A stretch of DNA of 37,347 nucleotides. Source: Gammaproteobacteria bacterium. Its GTDB lineage: Bacteria; Pseudomonadota; Gammaproteobacteria; Pseudomonadales; Cellvibrionaceae. Position numbers and translations under genes: made by a program. Below, one piece after another: positions 9,355 through 16,414 of this stretch (position 1 is its first letter; the number at the start of each line of letters is the position of its first letter). Under the pieces are notes generated by a model. The model was given only the letters and a program-made list of their open reading frames with translations, made no database searches and had not been told where the DNA came from. Location of the stretch: assembly GCA_005801205.1 (NCBI GenBank), contig SYDJ01000021.1:1-37347 (forward strand). Direction: 5' to 3'.

Positions 9355-11613
9355 CTAAATCTTAAAGCCAAGCTCTTCCGCTTTAGCAAAAGACTTGTCA
9401 GATTCGTACAACAAATTGTTATAGCCCTGCGCCAAACCTAATATGTAAAAGGCTTCTGCATTTTTAGGTTCATTTTTTACCGCGTGATTAGCGGCCTCTA
9501 AGGCTTTACCATAATGGCCATTTTTAATGTGCAATTTTGCGAGTGCAATAAAGCTCTCTGCTTTACCGGTTTTAGCAGCAGTTTCTTTGAGAGCGGCCAA
9601 GTCTGCAGCGTTTTTATCGTAGCGATAAACGATGGTCCATTCACTGGCATCCAGTAGCTGATGAATCTGTTCGTAGAATCGCGCATAGGCTTGTGGCGAT
9701 AGGCGAGTAGGTTTTACTGATAAGGTAATATCGACAATATAGTTGCCATTCTCCTCGCGGCCTTTTTGGGTAAGCGTGAAAAATTCGTTGTCGAAATTTT
9801 GCCCTTGGCTGGTGACGGTAGCCGCATGATTGATCGTTGGGCGAGCAAAAATTATGCGTGTTGAAATGGTGTAGCCGGGGTCAATCTCATATTCTTGAAC
9901 GCGATCTTTTGGGTTATCTAAGCTGCGGAAGCTAGTAAATAAATTAATCAATTGCGTAATGTTAAAACCATAGCTAAGTGGTTCTTTAGGGCCATTCCAT
10001 ACGTTGGTAAATTTGTAGCGGCCGGTAACATTAAAGCTTTGCCAAAAGCTATCGGCGTTATTGCCACTGAGGCTAGTCACTTCAGCGGTGGAATAAATAT
10101 GCCCCAACATTTCGCGAAAGCTTTTATCGCGCTCGCGTGAGTACTGCCACATGCCGCGCAAACGTTGCTCAAATTCACCGCCGAGTTTTAGGGTGAAATG
10201 GCTTTCAGTATTCTTGTTTTCAAATTTATCAAAGGTTAAATCCAAGTGAGCAAAATGTTGCTCTTTAGTTAGCTCGGGAATAGTCACGAAATCTTTTGTA
10301 GCATCATTCACGATAAGTGATGGCTGCCCTTCTAGGCCAATCGAAAAGCCGGGAAACAAACCTTTGTCGCCGCTGGTGTCCATCCAAATTTCGCTCAGCC
10401 CCGGTTGTGCGGGAATATGCACAATCATGTGGTCAAAGCTAACGCTAGTAATTTGCATGTCTGGAATACCGCGCGAGCGGGTAATAACCAGTGCGGGGTC
10501 GGCTTTAACACCGAGTTTGCGCAGCATAGTAATGGCGAGAATAGTTTGGTCTTTGCAGTCGCCATAGCCATTGGTGAGCACTTCAAAAGCGTTGTGTGGC
10601 TCGTAGCCACCGCGACCCACGTGCGCAAATACATAGCGCACTTTTTCTTGAATGGTTTGATAAACCGCCTTCACTTTTTCTTCGGGTGTTAGTGCTTTCT
10701 TGGCAATCTCATTGATTAATTTATCGAGGTTTGCATCGGTAACTGCGTGCGGCGTGCTTAACTGGTTTGCCCAACGCGCAACGTCCTGCCATGAACTCAT
10801 GGTGCTGGCACGCAATTGGGTATAGCGTTGTTCGTCGCGCGGCATGCTGTCTTGCAATACAACCTTCGGAAGGTTCTTACCTTTCCAAGTGAGTATTTGC
10901 TGATTATTTTTTTCTTGGCGTGAATAAGTAATCCCTGCGCGGCTTAAATCGTTGTAAAAGAGTTTAATGTTTTTGGGCGCGGTAATGGTGAATTCGGTAT
11001 TTGCGATTGCATCTGAACGCATGCCTTGACCCGCAGCGCGGCCTTCCCACCAGTTCATACTGAAACTATCGAACCATTGGTTGGGTACAATTTTTTTGGT
11101 GTCGGTGTAGCGATATTGAAATTCAATCACGGAGCCTTTGCGCACATTCGGCAGCGAGAAAAGCAAATCTTTGCGGTCTTGATAAAAATTTTCATCGCTA
11201 GGGCTTTGAATCTGCGTGGCATCGGGTTTTATGCTATCCATATCGCCCTCGGGCGTGCGCACATTAGCAAACTCCAGCTGAATGTCTTCATAAAAGCTAT
11301 TGAAACTAATGCTAGTTTGACTATAGTCGCGCACAGCTTCATCACTGTTAATGTAAATTGCCACATAAGAAACCGAGTGACTGAAATAATTTTCATCAAT
11401 GGTTATTTCAGTTTTGCGCGAAATAATTTCAGCTTCGGCATTGGGGTCGCGCTTATGTTGTTTGATTAGGGTTGCCAAAGGCGGTGCAATACGCACAATA
11501 TTTTTAGTAATAGGTTGCGTAACAGCGGGCATGGGTGGTGGCGTTTCTGCCCATAAGGGCAGAGCGATAGGTGAACAGATAAATGCGAAACATGCAGCAA
11601 TAAACGTTTTCAT
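9355..11613 (-). CDS. Periplasmic DUF3857 / transglutaminase-like protein with C-terminal TPRs
   Basis: A 752-aa exported protein with a signal peptide ending near LPLWA. Domain order: a beta-rich DUF3857 region (about 45-230), a transglutaminase-like papain-fold core (about 290-430), a second beta-rich region (about 440-640) and TPR-like helices at the end (about 680-750). The triad is intact: Cys353 in YGDCKDQ, His395 in FDHMIVHI and Asp412 in WMDTSGD. Family members are poorly characterised; the fold can cleave or cross-link peptides or amides in the periplasm. The gene starts 64 bp after the upstream oxidoreductase stop and is followed closely by the TPR lipoprotein gene. The substrate is unknown. 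Confidence 0.85.
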   Translation of the reverse strand: MKTFIAACFAFICSPIALPLWAETPPPMPAVTQPITKNIVRIAPPLATLIKQHKRDPNAEAEIISRKTEITIDENYFSHSVSYVAIYINSDEAVRDYSQTSISFNSFYEDIQLEFANVRTPEGDMDSIKPDATQIQSPSDENFYQDRKDLLFSLPNVRKGSVIEFQYRYTDTKKIVPNQWFDSFSMNWWEGRAAGQGMRSDAIANTEFTITAPKNIKLFYNDLSRAGITYSRQEKNNQQILTWKGKNLPKVVLQDSMPRDEQRYTQLRASTMSSWQDVARWANQLSTPHAVTDANLDKLINEIAKKALTPEEKVKAVYQTIQEKVRYVFAHVGRGGYEPHNAFEVLTNGYGDCKDQTILAITMLRKLGVKADPALVITRSRGIPDMQITSVSFDHMIVHIPAQPGLSEIWMDTSGDKGLFPGFSIGLEGQPSLIVNDATKDFVTIPELTKEQHFAHLDLTFDKFENKNTESHFTLKLGGEFEQRLRGMWQYSRERDKSFREMLGHIYSTAEVTSLSGNNADSFWQSFNVTGRYKFTNVWNGPKEPLSYGFNITQLINLFTSFRSLDNPKDRVQEYEIDPGYTISTRIIFARPTINHAATVTSQGQNFDNEFFTLTQKGREENGNYIVDITLSVKPTRLSPQAYARFYEQIHQLLDASEWTIVYRYDKNAADLAALKETAAKTGKAESFIALAKLHIKNGHYGKALEAANHAVKNEPKNAEAFYILGLAQGYNNLLYESDKSFAKAEELGFKI

Positions 11614-11677
11614 TGTAGTGAATTATTTCCTATTTATTCGGTGTGCTCATTAATTCGATAAGGTTTGTAGGTAGCTG

Positions 11678-12670
11678 TTATTCAATAGCTATCCACAGGC
11701 TGTTTTTTGCGCTGGCAAAAATGGCAGCAATAATTTTTATGTTGGCTAAGGCATCGCTCAAGGGGGTTGGTGCTGACTCTTTGGCGAAAATACTTTGTGC
11801 AAAAACATCGGCCATATTGCGATAGTGATCGCTGGGGATTTGAACGATTTCTTCGCGCGTGCCTTCACGCTGTAAAACAATGTGCGTAATCGTGTCGCCG
11901 ATTGGATTGAAGGGTAGTGGAATTAGAATGCTGCCGAGTTCGCCGTGAATTTGAACATATTGTTCGGCTTCACTTTTAGTGGTTGCGGTAAAAGTCGCAT
12001 TGCCATCAGCAAACTCCATAATGCCTGAAACAAAACAATCTACATCATAACCCGCGTAAGGGGTAATTTGCCCAAGTACACGCAGGGGTTCTTCGTCATA
12101 AATGAAGCGCGAGAGTGAAATGCAGTAGCAGCCAATATCCATAAGCGCGCCACCGCCCCAATCGGCATTGTTGCGTATATTATCCAGATCGCGATTGTTG
12201 TAGGCGAAGTGTGAATGAATACTGCGCACTTGGCCAATGCTGCCATCGCGCACTAATTTTTTTGCGGTTTGCCACTGCGGATGAAAGCGATACATAAAGG
12301 CTTCCATTACATGTAGGTGTGGATGTTGTTGTGCAACATTCATTAATTTTTCAACATCCGCAGCATTCAAACCAAGCGGCTTTTCGCAGAGCACATGCTT
12401 GCCCGCTTCAATCGCTTTTATTGACCAAGGCACATGTAAGTGATTGGGAAGCGGGTTATAAATCGCATCAATATTGGGGTCGGCTAATAGCGCTTCGTAG
12501 CTGGCGTAAGCGCGTTTAATGCCTAATTCCTGCGCGACTTGATCCGCGCTCTCTTGAGTGCGCGATGCAATCGCAACCACTTCGCCAAGTAGTGAGGTTT
12601 GAATGGCGGGAATTACTTTTGTGCGACCAATTTTGGCGCTGCTGAGCACGCCCCAGCGTAATTTTGGCAT
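11678..12670 (-). CDS. Gfo/Idh/MocA-family NAD(P)-dependent oxidoreductase
   Basis: A 330-aa cytoplasmic dehydrogenase acting on a sugar or polyol derivative. The N-terminal Rossmann fold (WGVLSSAKIGRTKVIPAI) is followed by the family hallmark EKP in HVLCEKPLGLNAADVEKL. The C-terminal substrate domain carries GGGALMDIGCYCIS, the pattern seen in the NADP-dependent D-xylose dehydrogenase / dihydrodiol dehydrogenase branch. The substrate cannot be fixed from sequence; an aldose-to-aldonate reaction is one plausible role in this sugar-degrading context. It lies on the minus strand upstream of the DUF3857 gene and 79 bp downstream of the small lipoprotein gene. Confidence 0.87.
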   Translation of the reverse strand: MPKLRWGVLSSAKIGRTKVIPAIQTSLLGEVVAIASRTQESADQVAQELGIKRAYASYEALLADPNIDAIYNPLPNHLHVPWSIKAIEAGKHVLCEKPLGLNAADVEKLMNVAQQHPHLHVMEAFMYRFHPQWQTAKKLVRDGSIGQVRSIHSHFAYNNRDLDNIRNNADWGGGALMDIGCYCISLSRFIYDEEPLRVLGQITPYAGYDVDCFVSGIMEFADGNATFTATTKSEAEQYVQIHGELGSILIPLPFNPIGDTITHIVLQREGTREEIVQIPSDHYRNMADVFAQSIFAKESAPTPLSDALANIKIIAAIFASAKNSLWIAIE

Positions 12671-12749
12671 GAGCTTTTCTCAAAAATTTAAAGCGCTATG
12701 CGCTATGAATGTGCAGTGCGTGTTTCGTTGGGCGATTGACAAGAGCCGC

Positions 12750-13064
12750 TTACTGCCCCTTATAAGAATCGCTAATATATGCGCGGGCTTTCTTCGCATT
12801 GTTATAGCAGGCATCAAAATTTTCGGCTACTTGCATGGTGCGTGCGGCGGTTAAAAGGCTTAGTGCTTTGGTGTAGCTCACTGTGCCGCCAAAACCTTTT
12901 GCTTTAGCGAGTGAAAGTTCTTTCCATGCGGCATCGCTTTCGGTGGCGCAACTGCTGCGAAATTCCGGGGTGCTGGCGCAGCTCATTAAGAGTAGCCCGC
13001 AACTCATAGCCATAAGGCTTGCTGAAATTAAAGCAGTAAACGTGGGAACAAGGCTTCGCGACAT
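12750..13064 (-). CDS. Small lipoprotein, DUF4398-like
   Basis: A 104-aa protein with an N-terminal hydrophobic segment and lipobox LMSC (Cys29), followed by an Ala/Lys-rich helical domain (SLAKAKGFGGTVSYTKALSLL and ARTMQVAENFDACYNNAKKAR). The layout of one pair of amphipathic helices resembles DUF4398-type envelope lipoproteins. Two further cysteines (about residues 39 and 85) could form a disulfide in the periplasm. A strong ribosome-binding site (GAGGAG) precedes the ATG at 13064. No function is recognised. It may be co-transcribed with the oxidoreductase downstream. Confidence 0.72.
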   Translation of the reverse strand: MSRSLVPTFTALISASLMAMSCGLLLMSCASTPEFRSSCATESDAAWKELSLAKAKGFGGTVSYTKALSLLTAARTMQVAENFDACYNNAKKARAYISDSYKGQ

Positions 13065-13193
13065 TATTAGCTCCTCAGGTAATGCCAGTGTTGTGCAAGA
13101 TACAGGCTGGCAGGGTGGGGCTTATTGTGGCGGTAAGCAGTGAACTTTCCAACAAGATTATCGAATCAGTTAGCGCAGCGGTTTAGAGTGGCC

Positions 13194-13745
13194 CTATAGG
13201 GCTAGCAGATGGGCATCAATCAACTTGGATGCTGCTTGCGTCACCTGATCGAGCGTCGGCCAAATCTCAATCAAATGAACATCAGTTTCGTTGAGTGGAT
13301 CTTCCATGCTGGCGAATTGGCTGTCTAATAATGCCGGTGCCATAAAATGATCTTTGCGATTGTTAATGCGGCCTTGAATCGTTTCTTTGTTGCCGTTGAG
13401 GTACAGCACAAGCGTGCGTAGGCCTGCGCTGCGGAGTATATCTCGGTGTTTTTGTTTTAAGCCAGAGAAGGCCAAGATGGTGTGGGTTTGCTGCTTGGCA
13501 TTGTTTTGCAGGTGCGCCTTGATTGCTGCAACCCAGGGTGCGCGATGCTCATCGGTAAGGGGGATCCCTTGTGTCATAAGCGCGCGCGACTCGTCGCTAT
13601 GAAAGTCATCACCGTCCAAATATTCGTAGCCGTAGATGTCTGCCAAGGCGCTAGCCAGTGTCGATTTTCCGCTGCCTGCAACGCCCATCACAATAATTAG
13701 ATAGGTGTTGGATTGGGGGTTGGAAACGGTTTTTTTAGAAGTCAT
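13194..13745 (-). CDS. gntK: Gluconokinase
   Basis: Phosphorylates D-gluconate to 6-phosphogluconate with ATP, feeding the Entner-Doudoroff or pentose phosphate pathway. At 183 aa it has the usual length of the thermoresistant GntK family. The P-loop GVAGSGKST (residues 21-29) and the family-specific LDGDDFHSDESR, GIPLTDEHRAPW and AFSGLKQKHRDILR motifs are all present. It is transcribed divergently from the GntR-like regulator at 13899, sharing a 153-bp control region that contains a near-perfect palindrome. Next to the GH94 phosphorylase, its substrate is probably the gluconate released by phosphorolysis of cellobionate. That link is inference; the enzyme identity is firm. Confidence 0.93.
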   Translation of the reverse strand: MTSKKTVSNPQSNTYLIIVMGVAGSGKSTLASALADIYGYEYLDGDDFHSDESRALMTQGIPLTDEHRAPWVAAIKAHLQNNAKQQTHTILAFSGLKQKHRDILRSAGLRTLVLYLNGNKETIQGRINNRKDHFMAPALLDSQFASMEDPLNETDVHLIEIWPTLDQVTQAASKLIDAHLLAL

Positions 13746-13797
13746 CTACAGGTTTGCCAAATTGTCGTATTGATGTGTATATGTTAGCATACTGATA

Positions 13798-13815
13798 AAT
13801 GATAGCGCAATCATT
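13798..13815. promoter_or_regulatory. Candidate operator of the GntR-like LacI-family regulator
   Basis: An 18-bp sequence AATGATAGCGCAATCATT is palindromic at 8 of 9 base pairs with a central CG, the typical form of LacI-family operators. It lies in the 153-bp divergent region between gluconokinase and regulator genes, 53 bp upstream of the gluconokinase start and 84 bp upstream of the regulator start. A single ATGTTA half-site, as in the E. coli Gnt box, occurs nearby at 13781-13786. Confidence 0.6.
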
Positions 13816-13898
13816 CATCTTGTGTTAGTGTGTCCTTAGAAAGCTGGGTACGGGTTTGTACCTGATGTATGTGTGTCTCTATTTGCGAGATAAAAACA

Positions 13899-14927
13899 AT
13901 GAAAGTAGCTAAACAAAGCTCTGAAAAAAAACTCACGCTGATCGATGTAGCAGTCGCAGCAGGGGTAAGTGCAATCACCGTGTCGAGGGTAATCAACCAG
14001 CCTGAGAAAGTTTCTGAGGCTTTACGTCATCAAGTGCAAAAGGCAATCGACATGCTTGGATATATCCCTAATCAATATGCTAGCTCGCTGGCGTCTTCCA
14101 AGTCAAAAGTAATTGGTGTCGCTATTCCGTCTCTATCTAACACCGTATTCACCGATGTGTTACGCGGTATTTACGATGTCATGGGTACGGCGGGGTACAA
14201 GGTGCTCTTGGTGGATACCCATTACTCGCCACTAGAAGAAGAAAAAATGATTCGTACCCTCTTAAGTCAAGCGCCTGAGGCCTTGATTATTACGGGTGGC
14301 GATCAAACTAAAACCTGCCAAAACCTGCTGCAAAAAGCCCGCGTACCTGTGGTGCAAATCATGGAGATTTTAAGTCAGCCACTCGATATGAATGTTGGCT
14401 TCTCACATTGGCAGGCTGGTTACGATGTGGCAACGCATTTGTTGAGTGAAGGTTATGCGCGCGTTGGTTTTATTGGTGCGCGTATGGATCAGCGAGTGCA
14501 GCAGCGTATGCAAGGTTTTAAAAAGGCATTAGAGGATGCCGGTAAATTGTGGAAGAACTTTATTGTCACCTCGCCTGAGCCATCCTCCATTGAAATGGGT
14601 GGCGAGTTATTTAAAAGTTTGTTGGCATCTACCAATGGTGTGGTGGATGCTGTTTTTTGCGCGAATGATGATTTGGCGCTTGGCGCTCTGTTTGAAAGCC
14701 AACGCATGAATATCAATGTGCCGGGCGATTTAGCACTTTGCGGTTTTAACGATATTGAAGCCGCGCGTTTTGTAAACCCATCGCTCACCAGTGTACAGGT
14801 TGGTCGTTACGAAATGGGTGTAAAAGCGGCGGAAATGGTGATCAATCGTTTAAATGGGAAAATGGATGAGCCCAAGATTGTCGATATGGGGTATCAAATT
14901 AAAAAACGTCAGTCCACGACTAATTAA
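13899..14927 (+). CDS. LacI-family repressor, GntR (gluconate)-like
   Basis: A 342-aa transcription factor. The N-terminal helix-turn-helix TLIDVAVAAGVSAITVSRVIN and hinge region (GYIPNQYASSLASSKS) are followed by a periplasmic-binding-protein-type effector domain. Several stretches track E. coli GntR, the gluconate repressor: VLRGIYDVM, GARMDQRV, AVFCANDDLALGA and LFESQRMNINVPGDLALCGF. The effector is therefore likely gluconate or a related aldonate. I start it at ATG 13899; the frame is open 10 codons earlier (13869). It is divergent from gluconokinase and 45 bp upstream of the symporter, so it probably controls both directions through the palindrome at 13798-13815. Effector identity is inference. 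Confidence 0.88.
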   Translation: MKVAKQSSEKKLTLIDVAVAAGVSAITVSRVINQPEKVSEALRHQVQKAIDMLGYIPNQYASSLASSKSKVIGVAIPSLSNTVFTDVLRGIYDVMGTAGYKVLLVDTHYSPLEEEKMIRTLLSQAPEALIITGGDQTKTCQNLLQKARVPVVQIMEILSQPLDMNVGFSHWQAGYDVATHLLSEGYARVGFIGARMDQRVQQRMQGFKKALEDAGKLWKNFIVTSPEPSSIEMGGELFKSLLASTNGVVDAVFCANDDLALGALFESQRMNINVPGDLALCGFNDIEAARFVNPSLTSVQVGRYEMGVKAAEMVINRLNGKMDEPKIVDMGYQIKKRQSTTN

Positions 14928-14972
14928 GCGGTTTGATTTTTATTATTAGAATAATCATAAGAGGGTAATCCA

Positions 14973-16340
14973 GTGACGATATCAACAAGCGACGATCGTT
15001 TTGCTAAGCTCAGTTGGCGCGAACGAATTAGTTATGGTTTGGGTGATACAGGTTTTAATTTTTATTGGATGAATATCTCCGCCTTCCTGTTGTTTTTTTA
15101 CACGGAAGTTTTTGGTATCACTGCTGCGGTTGCTGGCAGCATGATGATGATTGTGAAATGTATTAATGCATTTACGGATGCTGGCCTTGGTGCGCTCGCC
15201 GATCGAACTAAAACTCGCCATGGAAAATATCGCCCTTTTATTATATGGGGGTCTGTTCCCTTGTGTTTGGCTGGTGTGTTGCTGTACACCACGCCGGACT
15301 TGGGGGGGCAGGGTAAGGCCATCTGGGCTTTCTGTACTTATTTGTTGATGATGACGTGTTATACCTTCGTCAGCATTCCTTATTCGGCTTTGTCCGGCGT
15401 TATTACCGCGAATCCTAGCGAGCGCGATGCGATTAATAGCGCGCGTTTTGTTGGCGGTTATGTGGGCGCTGCTTTGGTTACTTGGGGTACACAAAAGTTG
15501 GTGAAACTTTTGGGGCAGGGCGATGACATACTGGGTTGGCAATTGACCATGGTGTTTTGGGGTGTTGCAGCCTGTACCTTGTTTGCAATAACTTTTTTTA
15601 ATACCCGTGAACGAGTTGCTCCAGTGGCTACGACTCAGCCGCGAATTAGGGATGATATTAAGGATCTGATTTCCAATGGCCCTTGGATCGCCGTATTTCT
15701 CCTAAATTTGATGGTCATGATATTGCTGACCCTGCGCACCAGTACAACACTGTATTACTTTAAATATTATGTGGGTAAACCGGATTTTTCTGCACAGTTC
15801 CTGCCCATTTTTATGGTGTCTGCTGTGGTAGGCGCTTTCTCCGCGCCCTTTCTGTTACGTTTTTTTGAAAAGAAAACCTTACTGGTTTTATTAATGCTCG
15901 GAACGGGTTTGTTTTCTCTGGCGTTTTATTTTGTACCGCCCGATGGAATTATCTTCATGGTGATCTTGCAAGTGCTCATTGGTTTTGCGCTTGGAGTGAA
16001 GCCGCCTTTGACCTTCTCCATGCTGGCAGATACTGCAGATTACAATGAATGGAAAAACGGCCGGCGTGCAACTGCCATGACATTTGCGGCGGGTGTGTTC
16101 TCGCAAAAACTGGGGTCAGTATTGGCAACTCTCGTTATCACGGCAATTTTTACCGCACTAGGTTATCAAGCTAACCAGACGCAAACTGCGGAGTCGCTTG
16201 AGGGTATAGTTTTATTGATGTCGGTGATTCCTGCCGCTTTAGCCTTTTTGTCTATTGGTGCATTGGTGTTTTATAAATTGGATAAGATCACCATGGAAAA
16301 AATCCAGTTGGATTTAACCGCAAAAAACACTGGGTCTTAA
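14973..16340 (+). CDS. GPH-family sugar:cation symporter (predicted cellobionate importer)
   Basis: A 455-aa inner-membrane permease of the glycoside-pentoside-hexuronide family, with about 12 helices. Family marks near the N-terminus are SYGLGDTGFNFYW, the helix 2-3 segment INAFTDAGLGALADRTKTRHGKYRPFI and the SIPYSAL segment; the second half carries SMLADTADYNEWKNGRRATAM. GPH members carry glycosides and uronides with Na+ or H+. The start is GTG 14973 with GAGGG upstream, 45 bp after the regulator stop. A hairpin terminator follows before the phosphorylase. From its neighbours the cargo is predicted to be cellobionic acid or a short oxidised cello-oligosaccharide; sequence alone shows only the family. 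Confidence 0.9.
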   Translation: MTISTSDDRFAKLSWRERISYGLGDTGFNFYWMNISAFLLFFYTEVFGITAAVAGSMMMIVKCINAFTDAGLGALADRTKTRHGKYRPFIIWGSVPLCLAGVLLYTTPDLGGQGKAIWAFCTYLLMMTCYTFVSIPYSALSGVITANPSERDAINSARFVGGYVGAALVTWGTQKLVKLLGQGDDILGWQLTMVFWGVAACTLFAITFFNTRERVAPVATTQPRIRDDIKDLISNGPWIAVFLLNLMVMILLTLRTSTTLYYFKYYVGKPDFSAQFLPIFMVSAVVGAFSAPFLLRFFEKKTLLVLLMLGTGLFSLAFYFVPPDGIIFMVILQVLIGFALGVKPPLTFSMLADTADYNEWKNGRRATAMTFAAGVFSQKLGSVLATLVITAIFTALGYQANQTQTAESLEGIVLLMSVIPAALAFLSIGALVFYKLDKITMEKIQLDLTAKNTGS

Positions 16341-16355
16341 GAAGTATTTGGATTC

Positions 16356-16384
16356 AAAAGCGCTGCTTAAGGCAGCGCTTTTTT
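16356..16384 (+). terminator. Hairpin between symporter and phosphorylase genes
   Basis: An 11-bp perfect stem (16356-16366 and 16372-16382) with a 5-nt loop, followed by T-run to 16384. It lies within the 74-bp gap between two genes that otherwise look like one operon. It may lower downstream expression or protect the upstream mRNA end. Confidence 0.8.
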
Positions 16385-16414
16385 AATTATTTATTTTCAA
16401 ATTAGGTAAAAGAC

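Noticed and set aside
14982-15542. 186-codon minus-strand open frame inside the GPH symporter gene
   Set aside because: Shadow of the symporter gene; no motif or ribosome-binding site.
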